Source of the DNA: Candidatus Binatia bacterium
Lineage (GTDB): Bacteria; Desulfobacterota; Binatia; HRBIN30
DNA: 53,135 bases
Direction: 5' to 3'
Assembly: GCA_026415395.1 (NCBI GenBank)
Contig: JAOAHD010000009.1
Span: 1 to 53,135, forward strand
The translations under genes were made by a program, and so were the position numbers. Shown here one piece after another: positions 44,473 through 52,130 of the stretch; position 1 is the first letter of the stretch; each line of letters begins with the position of its first letter. The notes under the pieces were generated by a model. That model did no database searches. It saw only the letters and a program-made list of their open reading frames with translations, and had not been told where the DNA came from.

Positions 44473-45731
44473 GCCGCTGCTCTCCGATTTTCGATTGCTG
44501 CGACAACGTCTAACGCTGCGCGCACACCGTCTTCGTGGAACCCGTAGCCGAGGTAAGCGCCAGCGAAATACGTTCCGCGATGGCCATTCCATTGAGCCAA
44601 GGTGGCTTGAGCGGGCGGCACTTTCGGATCGAACTGTGGGTGCTCGAACCACCAGCGGCGGAGAACATGCTCGGAAGGGATGTTGGCGGTGGAATTGAGG
44701 GAGACACAAAAGGTGGTCGTTGTCGGCAGGCTTTGCAAGTGATTGATGAAGTAAGTCATTGTGAGGGCGCCGTTTTCCTGACGGCAGTCGGCTACATGGT
44801 AGTTCCACGAGGCCCATAGTTGTCGCTTGCGAGGAAGGAGCCCCGCGTACGTATGCAGAACCACTTCGTTTCGCTGATAGCGGATGGCACTAAGTGCAGC
44901 GGCCTCTTGGGGTGTCGGATCGGCGAGAAGTCGCAGTGCTTGGTCGGAGTGGGTGGCGATAACGACGGCATCGACATGCACCGTCTCGTGGTCGAGCTGC
45001 ACATCGATGCCGCGAGCATGGCGGCGGATTTGGCGCACGGACGTGCGTAAAAAAATGCGCTCCGCGAAGCCGGCGGTGAGCCTCCGGACATACTCGCGGC
45101 TGCCACCTGAAATTGTTCGCCACTGCGGTTGGTTGGAGACCGACAGCAGCCCGTGATTCTCCATAAAGCGGAGGTAGGTCCCAAGTGGGAATAGTTGCAC
45201 GCTGTGCGGGGGAGCCGACCAAATTGCTGCTGTCATGGGAAAAACGTAGTGTCGGCGCAGATCCTCGGAGAATGCATGCTCGGTGAGGAAGGCGCCGAGC
45301 GTCGCGTTGGGCGAAGGCTGGCGGAGCCAACGTTGGCCAAGCTGGTGAAAGCGCAAAATTTCCCGGACCATGCGCAGGTGGCGCACGTTGAGCCAGTGCC
45401 GCACCGTGGGCCCGAGGAGTGTCCGCAAGCCATGACTCGAATACTCGCGCGCGCAGCGCTCGCAGCGCATGCTAAAGGACATTGGTGCAGCTTGGGTGGG
45501 TACGCCGATTTCACGGAGGAGCCGGCTGAAATTCGGGTAGGTGCGCTCGTTGTACACGAGGAAGCCCACGTCGAGTGCCAGCGGTTTGCCCGATCCGTCG
45601 GTTACATCCACGGTGCACGCGTGGCCACCCGCCCAGTCCTCGCGCTCGAAGACGAATAGCTCATGTTCCCGCTGCAGGTGGTAGGCAGCGACCAACCCCG
45701 AAACGCCGGCTCCGATGATGGCGATGCGCAT
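44469..45731 (-). CDS. FAD-dependent amine oxidase-like protein (NAD(P)-binding)
   Basis: 420 residues from ATG 45731. The dinucleotide-binding fold opens RIAIIGAGVSGLVAAYHL with FEREDWAGGHACT completing the FAD site. A C-terminal FAD-binding end (WNGHRGTYFAGAYLGYGFHEDGVRAAL) is present. It belongs to the desaturase/amine-oxidase-like family that partners DUF1365 and Cfa in light-responsive clusters. Its stop overlaps the DUF1365 start by 4 bases (ATGA). The likely substrate is an unsaturated or cyclopropanated fatty acyl chain (inference). Confidence 0.9.
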   Translation of the reverse strand: MRIAIIGAGVSGLVAAYHLQREHELFVFEREDWAGGHACTVDVTDGSGKPLALDVGFLVYNERTYPNFSRLLREIGVPTQAAPMSFSMRCERCAREYSSHGLRTLLGPTVRHWLNVRHLRMVREILRFHQLGQRWLRQPSPNATLGAFLTEHAFSEDLRRHYVFPMTAAIWSAPPHSVQLFPLGTYLRFMENHGLLSVSNQPQWRTISGGSREYVRRLTAGFAERIFLRTSVRQIRRHARGIDVQLDHETVHVDAVVIATHSDQALRLLADPTPQEAAALSAIRYQRNEVVLHTYAGLLPRKRQLWASWNYHVADCRQENGALTMTYFINHLQSLPTTTTFCVSLNSTANIPSEHVLRRWWFEHPQFDPKVPPAQATLAQWNGHRGTYFAGAYLGYGFHEDGVRAALDVVAAIENRRAAA

Positions 45732-45751
45732 AGCGAGGCACCAGGAGAGGA

Positions 45752-46129
45752 TTAGGCTGCGTGGCGATGAGCGGAACAGATCCGGCGGCGCTCGGACGCG
45801 GGCCGCGCCAGCCAGCCCTTGACCATGTTCCGGACGTACTGCGGGTCGAGGTGAAGAAGCTCGCACAGGCGAAGGAAGGAGTAGGGCCAGGAATCGTCAT
45901 CGGAAAACACCCACTGGAGTTCTTGTTCCACGGACTTGCGGCGGCTGGGTACATGCGCGTAGTTGCGGATTTCCACCAAGCCGCTGACGAACACTGCTGC
46001 CGCCAACTTTTTCTCGGGGCTCCACGACGAGCGACTCGGCAACTGCGTGGGTAGGATCTCGCCGCTGGCAAGCATGTGCTCGATGACGCTCAAGCTTTGC
46101 GATTCAGCTTCGAAGGGGAAAACCGACAT
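45752..46129 (-). CDS. unrecognised 125-aa protein in the light-regulator operon
   Basis: 125 residues, ATG 46129 with GGAG upstream, between the CarH-like gene (21 bases) and the FAD protein gene (20 bases), so it is surely cotranscribed. The first 45 residues include HMLASGEILPTQLPSR; the rest is helical, with EKKLAAAVFVSGLVEIRNY, SRRKSVEQELQWVFSDDDSWPYSF and LCELLHLDPQYVRNMVKGWL. The last part looks like a small helix-turn-helix-like module (LHLDPQYVRNMV). No signal or metal site. It may be a regulator or adaptor for the operon; I do not recognise the family. Confidence 0.7.
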   Translation of the reverse strand: MSVFPFEAESQSLSVIEHMLASGEILPTQLPSRSSWSPEKKLAAAVFVSGLVEIRNYAHVPSRRKSVEQELQWVFSDDDSWPYSFLRLCELLHLDPQYVRNMVKGWLARPASERRRICSAHRHAA

Positions 46130-46150
46130 CGTACCACTCCTCTAGAAACG

Positions 46151-47179
46151 TTACGCGCGTCGCGCCTTACTTCGCCCGGCGCGAAGTTGTGCGACACGTT
46201 GGGTTAATGTGCGGAGATCTGGGATCAGCACCACGTGCTCGGCATCGTCGGTACTGCGAACAGTGGCGGCACCGTCCTGGCCTCCGATCCATAGCGGGAT
46301 TTTTGCCGCGTCCTTGCGGAGGTTTGCCAAAGCTTCGATGGCTTGAACCGCTCGGGCACGATTCGCTGCGTTCACTACGCTAAGCCCGACCGCACGCACG
46401 GAAGCTTGCTCCGCAGCAGAACACAGGTCTGCGGCGGGTACGCTTGCGCCGAGGTAACACACGTTGAAACCCGAATCGGCAAGGACGAGCGCGGCTAGCA
46501 ACAGCCCGAACTCGTGGAGTTCGCCCTCTGGGGTAGCGAGCAAGATACGTGGCTCACTCGCGGCGTGACGGCGATTCCACAGAATTCCGGCGAGCAAGTC
46601 GCGCAAAATGGCGGAGAGAAAATGCTCGTGAGCGACCGTGAGGGCACCGCGCATCCACCGCTCCCCGACCTCATGCAGGAGGGGAGTAAGGATCTCTTCC
46701 GCGAGAGGCGATGCCCCAAAGGCGAGCAACGCATCGCCGAGGAGACGTTCAATCGCCTCGCGGTCGAAGCGGCGCACGGCTTCGAGCACTTCGTTCGCAA
46801 GCTTTAGTCGCACGGCGGATTGCTCGGGTGAGCTGGACAGCGGTGAGCCGAGAGGCAGCGCCGCGGGTACAGGTGGTTTGATCGGCGAGGCGTCGACCTG
46901 CAGGATCGTGGCGAGCTCTTCGTTAGGTAGCCGAGCGACATCGCCGATAGCGCGACCAGAGCCGACAACCGCGGCGAGAAGCTGGAGTCGCTCGACATCT
47001 GCGGCAGAGTATAAGCGGGCGCCGCGTGGCCCGCGCACCGGATGCACCGCGCCGTAGCGGCGCTCCCAAGCACGAATGAGATCGGGAGTCAGCCCCGTCA
47101 GCCGCGCGACGTTGACGAGGTTGAACCGCGCGTGGCCGGGTTCCGGAGCACGTGACCGACTCGTATGTGCTGGGCTCAT
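46151..47179 (-). CDS. MerR-type cobalamin-binding photoreceptor regulator (CarH/LitR-like)
   Basis: 342 residues from ATG 47179 (the open frame to 47374 lacks a sensible leader). The N-terminal MerR helix-turn-helix (about 20-85, FNLVNVARLTGLTPDLIRAW ERRYG) is followed by a linker, a four-helix cap and a Rossmann domain. Both CarH cofactor signatures are present: W-x9-EH (Trp175, Glu185, His186) and ExHxxG (Glu220, His222, Gly225), plus LSVV and IGG of the B12-binding fold. In CarH, adenosylcobalamin bound here keeps a DNA-binding tetramer that green or blue light breaks. The residue after the Trp is Met176, where Thermus CarH has the His that ligates cobalt after light. Probably the repressor of its own operon. 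Confidence 0.88.
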   Translation of the reverse strand: MSPAHTSRSRAPEPGHARFNLVNVARLTGLTPDLIRAWERRYGAVHPVRGPRGARLYSAADVERLQLLAAVVGSGRAIGDVARLPNEELATILQVDASPIKPPVPAALPLGSPLSSSPEQSAVRLKLANEVLEAVRRFDREAIERLLGDALLAFGASPLAEEILTPLLHEVGERWMRGALTVAHEHFLSAILRDLLAGILWNRRHAASEPRILLATPEGELHEFGLLLAALVLADSGFNVCYLGASVPAADLCSAAEQASVRAVGLSVVNAANRARAVQAIEALANLRKDAAKIPLWIGGQDGAATVRSTDDAEHVVLIPDLRTLTQRVAQLRAGRSKARRA

Positions 47180-47198
47180 GGACCTAACCTCTGCACGC

Positions 47199-47226
47199 AG
47201 TGTAACGAAGCCCACCGGCGTGTCAA
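47199..47226 (-). promoter_or_regulatory. sigma70 promoter of the CarH-like operon
   Basis: On the minus strand, a perfect TTGACA (47226-47221) is followed after 16 bases by TACACT (47204-47199; 4 of 6). Transcription would start about 13 bases before the ATG at 47179. The -35 box abuts the inverted repeat at 47231-47250. Confidence 0.55.
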
Positions 47227-47250
47227 TATATGTCCAGACACATTCGGACA
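47221..47250. promoter_or_regulatory. candidate regulator operator at the -35 box
   Basis: TGTCC-N10-GGACA (47231-47250) is a 20-bp dyad; with the TTGACA box it also reads as three imperfect 10-bp repeats (minus strand: TGTCCGAATG, TGTCTGGACA, TATATTGACA). CarH-type operators overlap the -35 box with about 11-bp repeats, so this is a reasonable autoregulatory site, but the spacing here is about 10. Confidence 0.5.
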
Positions 47251-47732
47251 ACAGTGCGGAGGGCATGCTGAGGGAGGCGCAAGTGAAGGCGGAAGAGGAG
47301 ACTCTCGTGCACGCGCACGCCTCTGCCCCGTTGGGGTGTTTCGGAAAACGGCGACCGCGAGCAAGGCGGGGCAAGTTTTGCGACCGGTGATGACGGAAGT
47401 GAATCTGTGGGTCCTATGGTTTTGCGAGTCCCGCAGGCGATTCGCGCATTAGGACTGAGCAATATTGGCGTGGAGTTCGCCTGGTAGTACCGTGCGAATC
47501 CAGGGGATGCGAAGATGGGACATTGGCGAGCACTCCGCAGAATTGCGGCGATTGCGATTGGTTGCTGCCGATCAGTGTGGAAGCCGGATGCAGCTTGTGT
47601 CGCCCTTCGCGCGCGCAACCGGTGTTCTTTGCCAGCTCGGGTAGCGGGTGTAGATCGCGAGTTCGTGGGACGGAGTGCGTTTCGCAGAAAGAGTAGCTGC
47701 GAGGTCGCCTTCACCGCCGGAATAGGTCGGCA
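47251..47732. other. divergent region between light-regulator operon and methyltransferase
   Basis: About 480 bases with no supported gene. A 73-codon open frame (47515-47736) has an ATG but no recognisable product. It may contain further operator sites and the promoter of the methyltransferase. Confidence 0.45.
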
Positions 47733-48491
47733 ATGACGGGTGAAGGTCGAACAGGAGTGACACGAACGGGTACACGGTCCGAGGAATGCCGCGTCTGGCC
47801 GCGGTCCGGGAGTGGGAGATTCGGCACGCAGAGAACAGCAGGTTCGGGGTATGTGCCGGCGCTTGGTTTTCGTTGGCTCACTCCTTTATACGACACGGTT
47901 GTGCGAGCCTCGACGAAGGAACGCACGTTCAAGCATGCCCGAATCGAACAGGCTCATAATCGACCGCAGCAAAGGGTGCAGGATCTGGGGTGTGGCACCG
48001 GTACGCTGGCCATTTGGGTCAAGCAACAGCGTCCCGAGGCCGAGGTGACGGGCACGTATGCAGACCGTGACGTGTTGCGCCTTGCTTTGCGCAAGGCCGA
48101 CCAAGCTTCCGTTTCGGTGCGATTCGATCAAGCCTTCGCCGAACGCCTCCCGTATCGTGATGCAGTGTTTGATCGGGTCGTATCGAGCTTGTTTTTTCAT
48201 CACCTCTCATGGCAGGCAAAATTGGATGCGGCACGGGAGGCATTTCGGGTGCTGAAACAAGGCGGTGAGCTCTACGTGGCAGACTGGGGTGGCCCCACCA
48301 ACGCTTTGATGCGGGCGTTGTTTCTCTCGATTCAACTTTTGGACGGGTTCGCGAACACTCGCGATCACGTGCGTGGGAAACTGGCGTCGATTTTTGAGCA
48401 GGCTCAATTCGTGCAAGTGGGCACGGTGCGGACCTTCAGCACAGTGTTCGGCACCATAGCGCTCTACCGTGCTGTCAAACCGGCCTCGTAA
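47733..48491 (+). CDS. class I SAM-dependent methyltransferase
   Basis: 252 residues from ATG 47733; the first about 40 residues look unlike the family, and GTG 47853 (giving PALGFRWLTPLYDTVV) may be the true start. The SAM site is VQDLGCGTGTLAIWVKQ (motif I), with AERLPYRDAVFDRVVSSLFFHHL (motifs II-III), as in UbiE/COQ5-like enzymes. It methylates a small molecule, lipid or quinone of unknown kind. It stands divergent from the CarH-type operon and could share its light control. Confidence 0.85.
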   Translation: MTGEGRTGVTRTGTRSEECRVWPRSGSGRFGTQRTAGSGYVPALGFRWLTPLYDTVVRASTKERTFKHARIEQAHNRPQQRVQDLGCGTGTLAIWVKQQRPEAEVTGTYADRDVLRLALRKADQASVSVRFDQAFAERLPYRDAVFDRVVSSLFFHHLSWQAKLDAAREAFRVLKQGGELYVADWGGPTNALMRALFLSIQLLDGFANTRDHVRGKLASIFEQAQFVQVGTVRTFSTVFGTIALYRAVKPAS

Positions 48492-48662
48492 ATGCGGTGT
48501 GCGGCGAGGTGTTCGTGGCAAACCAAACGTCGAGGCAGCGGCTGGGCCGCGGGCCAGGTCGGGCCGCGCAGCGGGCGTCAGTACCGGCCGCGGTGGTGCG
48601 TCCGGGATCTGCGCCTCGACAAGCGTGGAGCGCTGAGCGGGCACGGGCTAGAGAGGAGAGCC

Positions 48663-49538
48663 ATGCGGCGTGCCCTGACGAAATTGCAGTGGGTTGTGGC
48701 AGTGTGGGCGACGGTGCTCGTCGTTGGCCGGGCCGGTGGGACGGTTGACGGTGGGAAGGCCGCCTATCTCCGCTACTGTGCAAATTGCCATGGCGGAGAA
48801 GGAAGAGGCGATGGTCCGGACGCCTCCCGCTTCGTGCGGCCGCCACGCAATTTGCGCGAAGGCGTGCTGCGCGCATATAGCGGAGACGAGTTGGTCGATC
48901 GCGTGTTTTCCGGCCGTCATCTGGCATTGCAGATGGATCCGACAAGACTGGCCGACTTGACCGCAGAGGCGGACCAAATCATCGAGCACTTGCGGCGCCT
49001 CTCGCGCGCTCACTGGCCGCAGGTGGAGCGCGGGTGGGCGCTGTATACGGTGCGTTGTTCCACCTGCCATGGCCCGTACGGGAATCCTCCCGAGTTCCTT
49101 CCCCAGGGTGTCAAGCGCCCGCGCCATTTGTCGGATCGCGCTTGGCAGGAAGCCGCGAGCGACGCCGCGCTGCTGGCTGTGGTCCGGCACGGTCGCGCTG
49201 GGATGCCGGCCCTCGTGCCGCAAATCAGCGCCGACGAAGCGCGCGCCCTGCTTACATTCGTGCGCTTGTTGTCGCCAGGGTTCGAGCGATACCAAAGGGT
49301 GTGCGCAGTTTGTCACGGCGACGACGGCCGTGGGGTAAAGGCGACGAGCGGCGAAGTGGTGAAGCTTCCACAGGTGCGTTTCGACCGCGGGTATTTTGCC
49401 TCGCGCTCGCAAGCGCAACTTCGGGCCGCCGTGTTGCACATGGTGCAGGAGCATGAACCGGCGATGCCGCACTTCGCTACCGTACTGGACCGCGACACCA
49501 TCCGTGCAATCGTCGAGTATCTGCGAGGACTGCCGTGA
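48663..49538 (+). CDS. tri-heme c-type cytochrome
   Basis: 291 residues from ATG 48663 with AGAGGAG upstream (the frame is open to 48492 without a good start). Signal peptide about 1-26. Three cytochrome c domains with heme sites CANCH (39-43), CSTCH (132-136) and CAVCH (214-218), each with Met candidates for the distal ligand (LQMDP, GMPAL, PAMPH). It is exported and carries electrons in the periplasm; a possible donor or relay for the ba3 oxidase encoded elsewhere in this window (inference). Its stop overlaps the lipoprotein start (GTGA). Confidence 0.9.
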   Translation: MRRALTKLQWVVAVWATVLVVGRAGGTVDGGKAAYLRYCANCHGGEGRGDGPDASRFVRPPRNLREGVLRAYSGDELVDRVFSGRHLALQMDPTRLADLTAEADQIIEHLRRLSRAHWPQVERGWALYTVRCSTCHGPYGNPPEFLPQGVKRPRHLSDRAWQEAASDAALLAVVRHGRAGMPALVPQISADEARALLTFVRLLSPGFERYQRVCAVCHGDDGRGVKATSGEVVKLPQVRFDRGYFASRSQAQLRAAVLHMVQEHEPAMPHFATVLDRDTIRAIVEYLRGLP

Positions 49539-50524
49539 GATGCCGAGGCTGGGCACAAATTTCTCGGCAACGTGCGGCGGTTGCGGTGTTTGCCTCCCTG
49601 TGGCTCTGGGCCGGGTGCCGAGCGGATTCAGAACGCGAGCGAGCGGTGTCCCCAGCAGCAATCCAACAGCCGCGCTTGCCAGACGGTGAGGCTGGGAGGG
49701 TTCTCGAAAGAGCCATTGCCGCTGCAGGAGGCTGGACTGCTTGGTCCGCACTCAAGGATGTAACCTTTGTGTCGACGCTCACAATTTTTGATGCCCGGGG
49801 CGATGCAACTTCGGAAACGATCTTCTTGCATAAACAGCCGTTGCATCGCGGCCCGATCCTGCGCATGGAGTCGATCGGTTTGCGCGACGAAATTCTCTTC
49901 GGATACGATGGACGTTCTTCCTGGATGTTGCGCGGCGGGAAATGGGTGGAAGAACCGCGGGAACGGATGTTCACAGAGTTTCATGGAATCAGTTCTGCGT
50001 TGTCCTTTGGTCTGCCCTTCGTTTTGGCAGAAACAAAGGGAATCACCGTGGAATACGCCGGACAAGAAGGCGACGAAGATGACCGCTGGGAGAAGCTGCG
50101 GGTCCGCTATGCGGAGGAATTGCGTTCGCCGATCCGTTGGGCGGTGCTCTACTTTAGCGAGAAGAGCGGGTTGCTCGATCGCGTGTACGCTCAGGTCGAC
50201 GCCCCGTTTCTTCAACATCCGATTTGGCTGGGCCGTTGGCGGGAGTATCGCCAGCTCGGCGGTATCCGGCAGGAACGGCTGCGATCGTTTTATCCGGCCG
50301 ATTCCGCTGGCTTCCCTGTGGCCGGATTGGCTGCAGAGCAGTTGATCGAGCATGTCCAATTCAACTTAGGTTTACCGGCTTCTTTGTTCGAACGACCACG
50401 ACGCAGCGACGGCGCCTCCCTTGCCAGCGGCGCTCCTAACGCGGGGATGGTGGCGTGGGTGCTCCATCGTTCTGGTCATCGAAGCGCTGGCTCTTTGGGT
50501 GCACGCCCGGCAATGCCTCGATGA
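49535..50524 (+). CDS. predicted outer-membrane or periplasmic lipoprotein
   Basis: 329 residues starting at GTG 49535, overlapping the cytochrome stop. A signal with lipobox (LWLWAGC, Cys28) precedes a beta-rich domain of about 250 residues (MESIGLRDEILFGYDGRSSWML, GKWVEEP, VRYAEELRSPIRWAVLYFSE) similar in layout to LolA/LolB-fold or outer-membrane lipoprotein-sorting-like proteins that bind lipid. The C-terminal 50 residues are basic and irregular. Probably works with the cytochrome or in envelope lipid transport; not assigned. Confidence 0.7.
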   Translation: MRCRGWAQISRQRAAVAVFASLWLWAGCRADSERERAVSPAAIQQPRLPDGEAGRVLERAIAAAGGWTAWSALKDVTFVSTLTIFDARGDATSETIFLHKQPLHRGPILRMESIGLRDEILFGYDGRSSWMLRGGKWVEEPRERMFTEFHGISSALSFGLPFVLAETKGITVEYAGQEGDEDDRWEKLRVRYAEELRSPIRWAVLYFSEKSGLLDRVYAQVDAPFLQHPIWLGRWREYRQLGGIRQERLRSFYPADSAGFPVAGLAAEQLIEHVQFNLGLPASLFERPRRSDGASLASGAPNAGMVAWVLHRSGHRSAGSLGARPAMPR

Positions 50525-50528
50525 TGGA

Positions 50529-51611
50529 ATGCGCCCGCGCAAACCTACGAGCATGGTAGAAGTTGAGGCCAAGTTCATCGCTCAAAGCGACGAGCTGTGG
50601 GAAATGTTCGCAAAGGGCGGAGAGCTTGCCGGGTGCGCAGTGCGCCTCAAGAGGCGAGAGCGGCTCAGGTCCATTTATTTGGATACGCCTCAATGGTCAC
50701 TTCTCCTAACGGGAATCGCGCTCCGCATCCGTGCGCACGAGGGAGCGCCTGGCTGCGAACTCACGGCGAAATGGGCAGGTGCTGTTGCTGCGGGAATCCA
50801 CCGCAGGTCCGAATATACGACTGAACTCCCGCGGCGGCCGAGGTTGCCACTGCGCGAACTGCCACCCGAGCTTGTACCGCTGTTAGTCCCGGTTGTTGCA
50901 GGCCGACCACTCGTTCCTGTGTTGGTGACCGAGGTCGACCGAACGACCTTCCGCATTTTGTCCCGTAGTGCCCGATCCACACGGGAATTGGCGGAACTCG
51001 CGCTCGATTGGGTTTCTGTCGGATCCGACCCGCGTGCGCTGAAACTTCAGTATCGTGAGGTGGAATTGGAGCTGAGATCCGGTGCGAAAAAAGATCTCGT
51101 GCGCCTCGCTCAGGACCTGGAAAGGCGGTTTGGTTTGCGCCGGCATCGCTTTTCGAAATTCGAGCGTGGGTTGCGCGCGGCATACACTCGGGTGCCCAAA
51201 TTTGGAGTGCCGGCTCGGCCTCGCAAGAAGTACGAAATCGTGGCAAGCGCCCTCGAACTTTTGCGCGCTCGCGATCGAGCGTTGCGGTCGAAGGTGAGCA
51301 GGGAAAACGTCGCCTCTCACATTCGCTCGCTCGAAAGTGCATTGCTGGCGTTGAGCGCACGGGAGCAAACTAAGGTGTTGTCTGTCGTCATGGGCCTGCA
51401 GAGGCGGCTCGCGAAGGCTGAGGGACTGCTCGAATTTATCGAGCAAGGCAGGCTCTCCGCCTCGGGAGGCAGGCTCCAGGAGAAGCTTGCGATGGCGGCG
51501 GCTAACCTGATTTCCAAAGTGTTGGCAAGCCGGGATTACTTTGATTTTCTGGTGCGACTGGAGGTGCTGGCGTTTGGCGATCGGATACCGCTGCCGAAGC
51601 ACGATGTGTGA
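50529..51611 (+). CDS. CYTH domain (triphosphate tunnel metalloenzyme) protein
   Basis: 360 residues from ATG 50529, 4 bases after the lipoprotein stop. The tunnel signature ExExK appears as EVEAKF (11-16), followed by YLDTPQWSLL, LRIRAHEG, LTAKWAG, VTEVDRTTFRI and YREVELEL, a full CYTH barrel (about 9-220). These enzymes hydrolyse inorganic triphosphate or act on nucleotide triphosphates or polyphosphate. The C-terminal 140 residues are helical and lack the conserved His pattern of a CHAD domain, though a diverged CHAD is possible. SixA follows directly, a common CYTH partner. Confidence 0.85.
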   Translation: MRPRKPTSMVEVEAKFIAQSDELWEMFAKGGELAGCAVRLKRRERLRSIYLDTPQWSLLLTGIALRIRAHEGAPGCELTAKWAGAVAAGIHRRSEYTTELPRRPRLPLRELPPELVPLLVPVVAGRPLVPVLVTEVDRTTFRILSRSARSTRELAELALDWVSVGSDPRALKLQYREVELELRSGAKKDLVRLAQDLERRFGLRRHRFSKFERGLRAAYTRVPKFGVPARPRKKYEIVASALELLRARDRALRSKVSRENVASHIRSLESALLALSAREQTKVLSVVMGLQRRLAKAEGLLEFIEQGRLSASGGRLQEKLAMAAANLISKVLASRDYFDFLVRLEVLAFGDRIPLPKHDV

Positions 51612-51623
51612 AGGACAGGCGCA

Positions 51624-52130
51624 ATGGAAGGTCGAAAACTGCTTTACCTAATCCGCCATGCGCAAGCCGAACGGGCTCGGGCAGGCGTGGGGGATGCCGA
51701 TCGCACGCTGACAAGAGAAGGACGGGAAGATACGGTACTCGCGGCGCGCGGTCTCAAGCGGTTGGGCGTGAAATTAGATGTGGTGCTGACAAGTCCGCTA
51801 CGCCGGGCGCAGGAAACTGCCCGTTTGTTGGCTTTAGGACTTCAGGTGGATGTCGTCAGGCACGATGCGTTAGCTCCCGGGTCACCGCCGGATGAGCTGC
51901 TACTATCCCTTGCGGAATTCAGCAATGCGGCCTCGCTTGCACTTGTTGGTCACGAGCCTGACATGGGTCGGTTAGCCTCGGTGCTGTTGGTGGGCGATCC
52001 ACTGAGGATCGAAATGCCGTTCAAACCAGGGCAGGTCGCAGCCGTGGAAGTCGGCGCGATTCCGCCCCGTTGTCCCGGACTACTCCGTTGGTTCGCCACT
52101 CAGCAGCAGCTCAGCTTCATCGGCTCCTAA
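51624..52130 (+). CDS. sixA: SixA-type phosphohistidine phosphatase
   Basis: 168 residues, histidine-phosphatase (phosphoglycerate mutase-like) fold: LYLIRHAQAE (catalytic RH at 11-12), SPLRRAQETARLL and LVGHEPDMGRLASVLL (second His), the compact SixA size without a mutase insert. It removes phosphate from phosphohistidine on signalling or PTS-like proteins. It lies 12 bases after the CYTH gene in the same operon. Its 3' end overlaps the convergent secreted protein gene by 51 bases. Confidence 0.9.
   Translation: MEGRKLLYLIRHAQAERARAGVGDADRTLTREGREDTVLAARGLKRLGVKLDVVLTSPLRRAQETARLLALGLQVDVVRHDALAPGSPPDELLLSLAEFSNAASLALVGHEPDMGRLASVLLVGDPLRIEMPFKPGQVAAVEVGAIPPRCPGLLRWFATQQQLSFIGS

Noticed and set aside
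48648-49751. 367-codon minus-strand frame
   Set aside because: Antisense of the tri-heme cytochrome, which has three CxxCH sites and a good start on the plus strand.
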